A DNA stretch of 14,475 nucleotides from Clostridium sp. CAG:590 (GCA_000431135.1 HF987769.1:1-14475); one strand, 5' to 3'; positions 1 through 6,507 are shown, counted from the stretch's first letter. Numbers and translations: made by a program. Notes: generated from the letters alone by a model not told the origin.

Positions 1-13
1 CTTGACTTTTCAT
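1..13 (-). CDS. 5' end of a divergent gene, probably a repressor (partial)
   Basis: On the minus strand an ATG at 13-11 reads Met-Lys-Ser-Gln before leaving the window. An SD TAGGAG (complement of 21-26) lies 7 nt upstream, and a plausible minus-strand promoter lies just beyond. Only four codons are visible, so the product cannot be recognised. Its position, divergent from small XRE genes across an operator-rich spacer, is what one expects of a CI-like repressor of a phage or integrative element; that identity is inference from context only. Confidence 0.5.
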
Positions 14-33
14 AGCTGGTCTCCTAACAATGA

Positions 34-62
34 ATTGTATCATAATGCACAATTAAATTCAA
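34..62 (-). promoter_or_regulatory. leftward promoter of the divergent gene
   Basis: On the minus strand, TTGAAT (complement of 57-62) and TACAAT (complement of 34-39) are separated by exactly 17 bp, with an extended TG at 42-41. Predicted transcription start near 27 gives a leader of only about 14 nt with the SD almost at the 5' end, reminiscent of the very short leaders of some repressor maintenance promoters. It overlaps operator-like site 1 (48-63). Confidence 0.5.
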
Positions 63-133
63 TTTTATTTGCAAAAATTATTGACAACATGAATTTAATT
101 GCGTATATTATATATAACACGAATTAAATTGTG
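48..133. promoter_or_regulatory. three operator-like 16-bp sites in the divergent spacer
   Basis: Sites at 48-63 (plus), 88-103 (minus) and 118-133 (minus) each match CACAATTAAATTCATG at 14-15 of 16 positions. Their starts are 40 and 30 bp apart, close to whole helical turns. Site 1 covers the -35/spacer of the leftward promoter. Site 2 fills the gap between the -35 and -10 of the rightward promoter. Site 3 covers the start of the rightward transcript and is an imperfect dyad (CAC..AATT..GTG). This resembles the three-operator arrangement of temperate phage switches. The likely ligands are the divergent repressor and/or the XRE protein encoded at 168-371 (inference). Confidence 0.55.
81..109 (+). 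promoter_or_regulatory. rightward promoter of the XRE operon
   Basis: A consensus -35 TTGACA (81-86) and a -10 TATATT (104-109) are separated by 17 bp, giving a predicted start near 116. Operator-like site 2 occupies the spacer almost exactly, so a bound regulator would be expected to block RNA polymerase. It most likely drives the genes at 168, 383 and 638. Confidence 0.7.
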
Positions 134-167
134 TGTCAAGCCGAATAAGAAAGGAGATGAAAAAGAT

Positions 168-371
168 ATGTACATTAAGTTAGACAGAAAGAAAATAGAG
201 ATTGCAAAAGCAAGAGCATGTATGAGTACTAATGAATTATGTGCGAAAGGAAATATTCCGCATGGTACATATTGTAGAGTTTTAGGCGCTTGTAGTTGCA
301 AACCAGAAACCGCAGGTAAAATTGCGAGAGCATTAGGCGTTGATGTAACTGAAATTTTAGAGGATGAATAG
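168..371 (+). CDS. small XRE/Cro-type helix-turn-helix regulator
   Basis: A 67-residue protein made almost entirely of one Cro/C1-type HTH domain. It has an N-terminal helix (IEIAKARACM), a turn with a recognition-helix-like part (TNELCAKGNIPHGTYCRV), and the typical closing KIARALGVDVTEILE, where such domains end with a residue rule for helix 5. The ATG at 168 is chosen because AAGGAG lies at 151-156. An upstream TTG at 99 would add residues overlapping the promoter and has no SD. It is the first gene of the rightward operon, 11 nt before the next XRE gene. By position it corresponds to Cro of a divergent phage-like switch and probably binds the 16-bp sites in its own promoter (inference). 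Several cysteines (for example in GACSCKP) are unusual but form no clear metal site. Confidence 0.75.
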   Translation: MYIKLDRKKIEIAKARACMSTNELCAKGNIPHGTYCRVLGACSCKPETAGKIARALGVDVTEILEDE

Positions 372-382
372 GAGGTAAAAGG

Positions 383-619
383 ATGGTATGTGCAAAATAC
401 GAGATCATGATCTCAGCAATGGTGCAGTCTTGCATGACGCCGCATGAGATAGCAGAGAAAGCCGGAGTATCTATTACAAGCGTTTATCGTGTAAGAAAAG
501 GGTATCTTGTAAAAATGGAGATTCTGGGAAAGATCTGTAAGGTGTTAGATCTGAATTGCAATGAAGTAATTGACTTTGAACGGTTGAAGAAATACCGGGA
601 AAGTCAAAAGCATAATTGA
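383..619 (+). CDS. second small XRE-type helix-turn-helix regulator
   Basis: A 78-residue protein with a Cro/C1-like HTH: MTPHEIAEKAGVSITSVYRV forms helices 2-3, followed by KMEILGKICKVLDLNCNEVIDF, the usual end of the fold. The start is well supported by GGAGG at 371-375, 7 nt from the ATG, which overlaps the stop of the preceding gene. Translation is therefore likely coupled. The basic C-terminal tail (RLKKYRESQKHN) could add DNA contacts. Tandem small XRE proteins immediately downstream of a divergent operator region are typical of integrative elements and prophages. Its own target is not visible; it could be a Cro paralogue or an excision/transfer regulator. Confidence 0.75.
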   Translation: MVCAKYEIMISAMVQSCMTPHEIAEKAGVSITSVYRVRKGYLVKMEILGKICKVLDLNCNEVIDFERLKKYRESQKHN

Positions 620-637
620 AAGGATAGGTAGCATGCA

Positions 638-940
638 GTGGAAAATAAAAAAGGAGGATATGGGATAGTGTATCAAGAAGTTATGAGAAATAAAAATTTA
701 GAACCCGAAAGTAAGGCTATATATGCATATCTTTGCAGTTTTGCGGGAAAAAGTGAATCTTGCTTTCCTTCACGAGATCTAATGCGAGAAGAGTTAGGAA
801 TGAGCGAAACAAGGTTTTCTAAATATATTAAGCCGCTTGTTTCATCTGGGGTAATAAAGATTGAACGTAAAAAGCTCGGTAATTTGTTAAATAAAAATAT
901 ATATATCATTACTCATAGCGTTCATATCATAGAAGATTAA
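638..940 (+). CDS. HTH_36-type protein, short replication-organiser-like
   Basis: A 100-residue protein with the N-terminal winged-helix pattern seen in phage/ICE replication organisers and initiators. It has a GYGIVYQEVM start, then ESKAIYAYLCSFAG, then CFPSRDLMREELGMSETRFSKY (the HTH) and VSSGVIKIERK (the wing). GTG 638 is preferred because it keeps the conserved GYG opening; its upstream signal (GAAAGGATAG, 618-627) is modest. An in-frame GTG at 668 follows a better AAGGAGG (651-657) at 10 nt and is a real alternative. Relatives generally continue well beyond this domain, so this copy may be truncated or reduced to the DNA-binding part. An iteron array begins 50 bp after its stop, which supports an origin-binding role (inference). 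Confidence 0.7.
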   Translation: MENKKGGYGIVYQEVMRNKNLEPESKAIYAYLCSFAGKSESCFPSRDLMREELGMSETRFSKYIKPLVSSGVIKIERKKLGNLLNKNIYIITHSVHIIED

Positions 941-965
941 ATTAAACTGCAGAGAGAACTAGATA

Positions 966-982
966 GGGAATGATCATATCCC
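966..982. repeat. small dyad preceding the iterons
   Basis: GGGA, a perfect 8-bp palindrome ATGATCAT, one extra A, then TCCC. It lies immediately before the first iteron-like unit and just after the HTH_36 gene. It may be a protein-binding dyad or chance; the evidence is only the symmetry and the position. Confidence 0.3.
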
Positions 983-990
983 AAGTAAAC

Positions 991-1156
991 GACAGGCAAG
1001 TGACAGGCAAGTGACAAACAAATGACAAGCAAACGACACAGAGAAAACAACGTATTTTCAATGCTTTCAAGGCTTTTGAAATTCTATTGTGACACAAAAG
1101 TGACAAGAAAATAACAAGGAAGTAACAAGAAAGCGACACGCAAGCGCCAGACAAGT
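991..1156. repeat. two blocks of 11-bp direct repeats (iteron-like)
   Basis: Consensus GACAAGCAAGT repeats at a strict 11-bp period. Block 1 has units starting at 991, 1002, 1013, 1024 and 1035 (the first two identical, the fifth degenerate). Block 2 has units at 1091, 1102, 1113, 1124, 1135 and 1146. A partial unit ends at 990. Because 11 is not a multiple of three and AGTGAC creates stops in all forward frames (for example 1012-1014, 1023-1025), the repeats are not coding on the plus strand. A period of about one helical turn puts every site on the same DNA face, as in iterons of plasmid/phage origins or arm-type recombinase sites. Position after an HTH_36 replication-type gene favours an origin; which protein binds is unknown. 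Confidence 0.7.
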
Positions 1157-1184
1157 AATAGGAGAAAATGACGTATTTTCAATG
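1050..1184 (+). repeat. ACGTATTTTCAATG direct repeat closing each iteron block
   Basis: The 14-bp word ACGTATTTTCAATG occurs at 1050-1063 and 1171-1184, exactly 121 bp (11 x 11) apart. Weaker similarity continues for about 30 bp (TTT...CTTT...ATTGT). Together with the iterons this shows a composite unit of roughly 121 bp present twice: iteron block, then AT-rich conserved segment. It could be an AT-rich unwinding element or a second protein-binding site. Confidence 0.65.
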
Positions 1185-1367
1185 GTTTGTAGACTTTCCT
1201 TTGTCGATTGTATTAAATTGTAATGCTCGGAAATTATTGAATTATAACACTCGGAAAAAAAGCACTTCCAAAAGAAGCACTTCCAAAAATGAAAGTTCCG
1301 AAAACCTTAGGACTAATAATAACAGTCTAATAAGAATATTATTAGAGCATATAGCGACGGGGCATCT
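1185..1367. other. degenerate stretch between iterons and the KTR gene
   Basis: No gene is confidently supported here. A 72-codon plus-strand frame from ATG 1168 to 1386 begins inside the repeat copy and has GGAG only 3 nt before it. Within it are three in-frame 15-bp repeats at 1261-1305 (agcacttccaaaaga type) that would encode STSKR-STSKN-ESSEN. Their five-codon period hints at former coding sequence. The frame then runs in the wrong phase into the downstream HTH/KTR gene. Confidence 0.45.
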
Positions 1368-1874
1368 GTGCATGAGCTGGCATTGATGTATGGTGTATCG
1401 GATGGCAGTATATACCAAATTACAAGAGCATATAGGAAAGAACATGGCGCACCTGCACCTAATAAGGAAAAAGAAAAGGAAGATAGAGACTTAAAATCAG
1501 ATCAGAAAGCAAGGGAAGAATCGCAATATCTGGAAGTGTTATATTCCTATGTGGAATGCATTACGGCCATAAATGAATATGCAATGGACGGTATGACAAT
1601 TAAGAATATACAAAAAAAAGTAGAGAAAACACGAAACGCATTTAATATTCTTACAGGTAGTAAAGGGGAAAGAAAGCTGACCGAAACAAAGAAACCGGAA
1701 GAAGATCAACATAAACAGACTGTAAAGAGTGTCAATAAGATGATCTGTTACAATGGGTGGTTGCGGTGTCCAAGATGTGGAAAGAAGTTACATAAAGTCA
1801 CAAAGCAAACGAAACTTGTAGAGTTTCCGCTATGGTGTAAAATGTGCCATAAAACAACTTTAATAAATATGTGA
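1368..1874 (+). CDS. HTH plus Cys-rich KTR-type zinc-ribbon protein, 5' end probably damaged
   Basis: A 168-residue protein if read from GTG 1368. N-terminal HELALMYGVSDGSIYQITRAYR is a helix-turn-helix. The middle is charged and helical (30-120). The C-terminus carries CPRCG (134-138), then FPLWCKMC (153-160) and TLIN, matching the Cys-rich KTR domain common on integrative elements; four cysteines would bind zinc. No SD precedes GTG 1368. The same frame is open back to 1323, where it encodes an extra helix (NIIRAYSDGASV) that fits the HTH better but has no ATG/GTG/TTG before the stop at 1320-1322. The frame ending at 1386 runs one base out of phase upstream. A frameshift or lost start is therefore likely, and this may be a pseudogene. 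The biological role of KTR proteins is unknown. Confidence 0.6.
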   Translation: MHELALMYGVSDGSIYQITRAYRKEHGAPAPNKEKEKEDRDLKSDQKAREESQYLEVLYSYVECITAINEYAMDGMTIKNIQKKVEKTRNAFNILTGSKGERKLTETKKPEEDQHKQTVKSVNKMICYNGWLRCPRCGKKLHKVTKQTKLVEFPLWCKMCHKTTLINM

Positions 1875-1893
1875 TTTTATTAAATATCAATTT

Positions 1894-1914
1894 TATTAGT
1901 GACGTATTAGTGAC
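1894..1914 (+). repeat. tandem 11-bp repeat related to the iterons
   Basis: TATTAGTGAC occurs at 1894-1903 and again at 1905-1914, an 11-bp period. It contains AGTGAC, the junction sequence of the main iterons, and TGACGTATT, shared with the conserved motif at 1170-1178. It therefore looks like an outlying pair of the same site family, on the far side of the KTR gene and about 115 bp before the chromosomal-type ABC operon. It may mark a recombinase arm site near the element end (inference). Confidence 0.45.
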
Positions 1915-1987
1915 AAAAATTTTAAGAATGTAGTAAAATCAATATATTGCGGACATGAGAAATTTAAGGATTATTTAATAATTTTTC

Positions 1988-1996
1988 TGTTATGCT
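1988..1996 (+). promoter_or_regulatory. possible extended -10 promoter for the ABC operon
   Basis: TGT-TATGCT at 1988-1996 is a fair extended -10, with a predicted start near 2003 and an SD beginning at 2012. No good -35 is seen at the correct distance. The 1875-2028 gap is otherwise AT-rich and without a clear terminator. Confidence 0.3.
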
Positions 1997-2028
1997 GAAT
2001 GCAAGAAAACAGGAAGGGAGTTATTTAT

Positions 2029-4392
2029 ATGTATCTCAATATATTGAAAAGAGATTTGAAGAGGAATCGTACCATGAATATAATTCTGCTGCTTTTTGTA
2101 ATTCTGGCTGCAATGTTTGTGGCAAGTGGGTTGAACAATGTAGTAACCATATTAAATGGAACGGATTATTTTTTTGAAAAAGCAGGGCTGCTGGATTATA
2201 TGGTATTCACCCAGTTTGGAGATGGAGGAGTCGGAAATATTTTAGAACACTCAAAGCAGGTGAAAAACTTTCGGGAGGAATATTGTATCTGGGGTTCCAA
2301 TGATGATGTAACGATAAAAGGAAAGAAACTGATTACAAAGAATAATAATACATTGGTGTTGCAGCCGTTAGAAGAGGATCAGTTGCACTTCTTTTTGGCA
2401 GATAATACAAAATTAAGGAAGGTCAAGCAGGGGGAAGTCTATGTTACAAGTGGGATACTTGACAAGAATCATGCAAAAGTGGGAGATATTCTGCGGATTC
2501 AATTACAGGATGTGGATATGACGTTCCGGATTGCCGGAGAGATCAAGGACGCTTTGCTTGGCTCCGACATGATGGGAAATACCCGGTTGATCATGAATAG
2601 TAAGGATTATCAGGTGTTTGCAAGAAGTGAGAAGGTAAAGACGTATGACGGAAGGATCTTTCATGTTGCAACGGACGATACGAAAGCACTTGCTTCCGAG
2701 CTGACCCGGGCATCTAACATTTTGTTTAGTTCAGATCGCTCCACGATCAAAATGGCGTATGTAATGGATATGATTGTGGCAATGGTCGTGTTAGTGCTTA
2801 GCATCTGTTTAATTATTGTGTCGTTTGTGATCTTAAGATTTGTGATCGCATTTACCATACAAGGGGAATATCGTGAGATTGGGGTTATGAAAGCGATTGG
2901 AATTAAAAATAGCCGGATTCGCAAATTGTATATAGTCAAATATTGTGTAATGGCTTTCGTGGGAGGAGTGACCGGTTTTGCCCTGAGTATTCCGTTTGGT
3001 AACATGTTGATTGCGTCGGTATCTGCCAAAATGGTTCTTGGAAATGACAATGGTCATGGAATCAATGCGATCGGTACAGTACTGGTTATGGTGTTGATGG
3101 TATGGGTTGCTTATCTGTGTACAGGCAATGTAAAGAAACTAACACCGGTTGATGCAATACGGAGTGGTCAGACCGGAGAGAGATACCGGAAGAAATCCGG
3201 GTACCGCCTGGGACGTTCCCATGTGCAGGCATCATTTTATATGGCGGCAAATGATGTGCTGAGTGCACCGAAACGGTATCTGACTATATGGCTGGTCTTT
3301 TTCCTGTGTTCCGTTATTATGTTGGGAATGGTGCTGGTATCCTCCACAATGAAGAGTAAGAATCTGATCACCTGTTTTGGAAAGGAATCAGACATCTATA
3401 TACCGGATGCCAAACTGATCAAAATGAGTGTTATGAAGGAGGATGGGGAAAAGCAGTTAAAAGAGAATTACCGGTCAATGGAAAGGGATCTGGAAGAGAA
3501 GGGAATGCCGGGCAAAGTCAGCATGGAAATCTGGTACCAATATTCCTGTGAGGTGGACGGAGAGGCCTATTCGGTTATTTTCCAGCAAAATACGGAGACA
3601 AAAGCATCCGAGTATAGTTATACAGAAGGAACTGCACCGCAAAATGCAAATGAGATTGCAATCACGCCTGCGATTGGCGAACAATTAGGAATAGGAATTG
3701 GTGATACGATTACAATTGATTTTGGGGCGGAAAAAAGAAAGTGTATGGTAACGGCAATGTTTCAGTCAATGAACCAGCTTGGCAAAGTCGCAAGACTGCA
3801 TGAGGATGCACCTACCTCGATGGTATATGCCAATGCAATGATGGCATATCAGATTGATTTTGCGGATCATCCGGATGAGAAGGAGATTATAGAACGAATA
3901 CAAACGATTAAGAAAATGTATGGTATCAGTGGTATTTATGATGCAGCGGGATATTGTGTAGATTGTATGCGGGTTGCAGATACGATGGATTCGGTGGTTG
4001 TACTTTTGCTGATCATAACAGGTATTGTAGTAATACTTGTAACCATGCTGATGGAACGCTCTTTTATATCAGCAGAATTTGGGCAGATTGCACTTTTGAA
4101 GGCAATCGGATTTACAAATAGATCGGTATGGAAATGGCATGTCTGCAGGTTTCAATTAGTGGCAGCGCTGGCAGAATGTAGCGCCGTGGTATTGACAGTA
4201 CCGGTTACAAAATTATGGTGTGATCCGATCTGGGCAATGATGGGGGCAACGGATGTGCATTATTATTTTGATCCGATCAAGATTCTGCTGATCTATCCGG
4301 GAATCATTCTTGGAATAACGCTGGTTACAATCGGAATCAGCGCATGGAAGACATGTGCAATTAAGGGTGCGGATCTGGTAAATGTAGAGTAA
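2029..4392 (+). CDS. ABC transporter permease, two FtsX domains
   Basis: A 787-residue integral membrane protein. There is an N-terminal TM (16-37), a large extracytoplasmic domain (about 40-240), an FtsX core of three TMs (about 245-275, 300-325, 348-366), another TM (417-438), a second extracytoplasmic domain (about 445-650) and a second FtsX core (656-676, 708-728, 750-771). The FtsX signature EIGVMKAIG follows the second TM, with QIALLKAIG as its counterpart in the C-terminal half. Start 2029 is chosen for GGAAGGGAG at 2012-2020, 8 nt upstream; ATG 1999 lacks an SD. The layout is that of BceB/SalY/LolE-like exporters that handle peptides or lipid-linked substrates by mechanotransmission. 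The ATPase follows after 45 bp. No sensor kinase/regulator pair, usual for Bce antibiotic-peptide systems, is present in the window, so the substrate cannot be named. Confidence 0.85.
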   Translation: MYLNILKRDLKRNRTMNIILLLFVILAAMFVASGLNNVVTILNGTDYFFEKAGLLDYMVFTQFGDGGVGNILEHSKQVKNFREEYCIWGSNDDVTIKGKKLITKNNNTLVLQPLEEDQLHFFLADNTKLRKVKQGEVYVTSGILDKNHAKVGDILRIQLQDVDMTFRIAGEIKDALLGSDMMGNTRLIMNSKDYQVFARSEKVKTYDGRIFHVATDDTKALASELTRASNILFSSDRSTIKMAYVMDMIVAMVVLVLSICLIIVSFVILRFVIAFTIQGEYREIGVMKAIGIKNSRIRKLYIVKYCVMAFVGGVTGFALSIPFGNMLIASVSAKMVLGNDNGHGINAIGTVLVMVLMVWVAYLCTGNVKKLTPVDAIRSGQTGERYRKKSGYRLGRSHVQASFYMAANDVLSAPKRYLTIWLVFFLCSVIMLGMVLVSSTMKSKNLITCFGKESDIYIPDAKLIKMSVMKEDGEKQLKENYRSMERDLEEKGMPGKVSMEIWYQYSCEVDGEAYSVIFQQNTETKASEYSYTEGTAPQNANEIAITPAIGEQLGIGIGDTITIDFGAEKRKCMVTAMFQSMNQLGKVARLHEDAPTSMVYANAMMAYQIDFADHPDEKEIIERIQTIKKMYGISGIYDAAGYCVDCMRVADTMDSVVVLLLIITGIVVILVTMLMERSFISAEFGQIALLKAIGFTNRSVWKWHVCRFQLVAALAECSAVVLTVPVTKLWCDPIWAMMGATDVHYYFDPIKILLIYPGIILGITLVTIGISAWKTCAIKGADLVNVE

Positions 4393-4437
4393 TACAATTA
4401 TTGAAAGCAATGATAGATTGGAAAGGATGAGAAAAAG

Positions 4438-5202
4438 ATGGGAAATATATTAGAGGTAAAAGATTTGTGTAAGACCTATGTGATTGATAAACGACAGAAT
4501 AATGTATTGCGTAATGTGAGTTTCAATGTGGAAGAAGGGGATATGGTTGCTATAATGGGACCGTCCGGTTCTGGAAAATCCACCTTGTTGTATTCTGTGT
4601 CAGGTATGGATCTTGCAACAAGTGGATCGGTCTTTTTTGATGGTCAGGATATAATGAAACTGGATAAGAACGCATTGGCAAAGAAGCGGTTAGATGAGAT
4701 GGGATTTATCTTTCAGCAAATGTATATGATGAAGAACCTGACGATTCTTGATAATATTCTGCTTCCGGCAATAGAGAGTAAGAAGTCGAAAGAGAGCCGG
4801 GTAGAGAAGGTATCCCGTGCGGAGGCACTGATGCGAAAATTATCGATTATTGAGGTGGCGGATCATGACATTAATGAAGTGTCCGGAGGACAGTTGCAGC
4901 GCGCCTGTATCTGCCGGAGTATGATCAATCATCCGAAGCTGCTGTTTGCGGATGAGCCGACAGGTGCGCTTAACCGGGCATCCTCTACGGAAGTGATGAA
5001 TGAGCTGGTTCTTTTAAATGAGGAGGGAACTACGATCATGATGGTGACACATGATGCAAAAGTGGCATCACGCTGCAAGCGGGTATTATATATTTTAGAT
5101 GGTACAATTAAAGGAGAATATACAGCGCCAACGGATGAGAAGTTGTCAGATATGGATCGGGAACGGAGATTGAATAACTGGCTGTTAGATTTTGGATGGT
5201 AG
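4438..5202 (+). CDS. ABC transporter ATP-binding protein (LolD/MacB-type)
   Basis: A 254-residue ATPase with every expected motif: Walker A GPSGSGKST (41-49), Q-loop FIFQQ (Q93), signature VSGGQLQR (148-155), Walker B LLFADEP (168-174) and the switch histidine in VTHD (H205). The family is that which partners FtsX-type permeases. The SD AAAGGATGA sits upstream of ATG 4438. It is the second gene of a two-gene operon with the 787-residue permease and presumably forms its dimeric motor at the inner face of the membrane. A slight oddity is GALNRASS after Walker B, where GALD is usual: the D-loop aspartate is replaced by Asn, which can affect cooperativity between the two sites. Confidence 0.92.
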   Translation: MGNILEVKDLCKTYVIDKRQNNVLRNVSFNVEEGDMVAIMGPSGSGKSTLLYSVSGMDLATSGSVFFDGQDIMKLDKNALAKKRLDEMGFIFQQMYMMKNLTILDNILLPAIESKKSKESRVEKVSRAEALMRKLSIIEVADHDINEVSGGQLQRACICRSMINHPKLLFADEPTGALNRASSTEVMNELVLLNEEGTTIMMVTHDAKVASRCKRVLYILDGTIKGEYTAPTDEKLSDMDRERRLNNWLLDFGW

Positions 5203-5343
5203 AACGGATGCTTATTATATACTTTGAGAGGAAAGACTTGCCATGAGAGTAAGATGGGCGTAGAATAAAAGGGAAATTTAACAGGTTGAACAACCTTGGA
5301 TTTTCGATAAACGCTTGATTATATGAGGAGGATACACACGGAT

Positions 5344-6435
5344 ATGACAGACAAAGTAAAAAAGAATGGCAGAAAGATTCTGCTGCTCGGTTCGCTGATT
5401 TGTGGCATGGCCGGTGTTATACCGTGCACAGTTGTGCATGCAACAGACATGACAAGCCGGGTGGCTGCAACGGAAAGTGCATCTTTGCAGCAAACATCAA
5501 CAGAAAGTACATTTCCCGAAACTACTACGGAGCAATCTCCAAAATCAGATGACAATTTATCTGTGGTTAAGATTAAGTCCATTGATATTGTCTCAAAGAA
5601 ATCCATGAAATTGACATGGGATAAGAATAAAAAGATGGATGGATATATCATTTATCGCAAGGTGGAAAACGGAGACTGGAAGAAAGTAGGAACGTGCAAA
5701 GGCGGGCAAAAGACTTCTTATACAGATAAGGGACTTACATATAAGAAAACGTATGCGTATGCTGTTGTAGCTTATCAGACAAAGAATGGAACGAAGATAT
5801 ATTCAGTTCCGACCGGAGAAGGAACAACGAAGAAACTTTCTTTTTATAGCAAATATAAGAAAGGATTAAAATACTATTATGATGCAGATGGAAATGTGAT
5901 CAAAGATGTGGAGGGGATCATTGGAAAACAGAAATCCTATGTATTGAAAGTCAACACATCTGCCTGTGTGGTAACGGTATATGCGAAGGATGGAAAGAAG
6001 GGTTATAAGATTCCGGTGAAGTCATTCCTGTGTGCACCGGGTAAGACGAACAAGACCGGAACCTTTTACACAGGTGTGACACACCGGTATTGGATATTGT
6101 TCTATAATTCATATAGTCAATGGACAAAGCAGATCCACGGAAATATATTGTTCCATACATCACCATACACAAAGTACCGGAATAACAAGTCGCTGGATGT
6201 AAAAGAGTATAACAAGATGGGAACCAGAGCATCCCATGGCTGTATCCGCCTGCAATGTGTGAATATGAAATGGATCTATGATAATTGTAAAGGTAAGACA
6301 AAGGTAGTTATTTATGAGAGCAAGAATCCGGGACCATTCGGCAAGCCGGAATTAGAGAAACTTCCGTCATGGCACAAATGGGATCCGACCGACCCGGCAA
6401 GTGCGAAATGGTGTAAGAAGAAGGGATGTCACTAA
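5344..6435 (+). CDS. exported L,D-transpeptidase with Fn3-like domain (YkuD)
   Basis: A 363-residue secreted cell-wall enzyme. A signal segment spans about 8-33 (KILLLGSLICGMAGVIPC...VHA), then a Ser/Thr/Glu-rich linker (35-75) and an Fn3-like domain (about 76-160: KSMKLTWDK..GYIIYRK..Y.Y.VVAY). The YkuD catalytic domain covers about 195-325: HGNILFH (265-271) and SHGCIRL with nucleophile Cys300. The family forms 3-3 cross-links between meso-DAP residues in peptidoglycan, or anchors proteins. The Trp/Pro-rich tail (WHKWDPTDP) resembles tails of clostridial relatives. ATG 5344 is favoured because GAGGAGG lies at 5325-5331, 12 nt upstream; ATG 5323 would overlap that SD and has none of its own. 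The 5203-5343 gap shows no convincing terminator. Confidence 0.88.
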   Translation: MTDKVKKNGRKILLLGSLICGMAGVIPCTVVHATDMTSRVAATESASLQQTSTESTFPETTTEQSPKSDDNLSVVKIKSIDIVSKKSMKLTWDKNKKMDGYIIYRKVENGDWKKVGTCKGGQKTSYTDKGLTYKKTYAYAVVAYQTKNGTKIYSVPTGEGTTKKLSFYSKYKKGLKYYYDADGNVIKDVEGIIGKQKSYVLKVNTSACVVTVYAKDGKKGYKIPVKSFLCAPGKTNKTGTFYTGVTHRYWILFYNSYSQWTKQIHGNILFHTSPYTKYRNNKSLDVKEYNKMGTRASHGCIRLQCVNMKWIYDNCKGKTKVVIYESKNPGPFGKPELEKLPSWHKWDPTDPASAKWCKKKGCH

Positions 6436-6443
6436 ATCCTGCA

Positions 6444-6472
6444 TTGCGTTAATACATCATAAATGCTATGAT
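6444..6472 (+). promoter_or_regulatory. promoter of dapB
   Basis: -35 TTGCGT (6444-6449) and -10 TATGAT (6467-6472) are 17 bp apart, with an extended TG at 6464-6465. Predicted start near 6479 gives a leader of about 29 nt. No riboswitch (for example a lysine element) fits in so short a leader. Confidence 0.65.
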
Positions 6473-6507
6473 ATACGCAAGATTTTGTTGCAAAGGAGAT
6501 TATTACA

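Noticed and set aside
942..1154. Minus-strand 70-codon open frame over the iterons
   Set aside because: Its residues (CHLPVTCLSF type) simply translate the complement of the 11-bp repeats; no SD or recognisable domain.
991..1156. CRISPR array
   Set aside because: Units are 11 bp with no spacers between them; no cas genes nearby.
1255..1261. A7 run as a programmed -1 frameshift site
   Set aside because: Slipping -1 here reaches a TGA within about ten codons (1289-1291) and cannot reach the HTH-KTR frame.
2661..3050. Long minus-strand open frame inside the first permease
   Set aside because: Shadow of a strongly supported membrane protein; no SD and no recognisable domain.
5284..5296. Terminator hairpin before the L,D-transpeptidase gene
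   Set aside because: Only a 5-bp stem (AGGTT/AACCT) with a short loop and no U tract.
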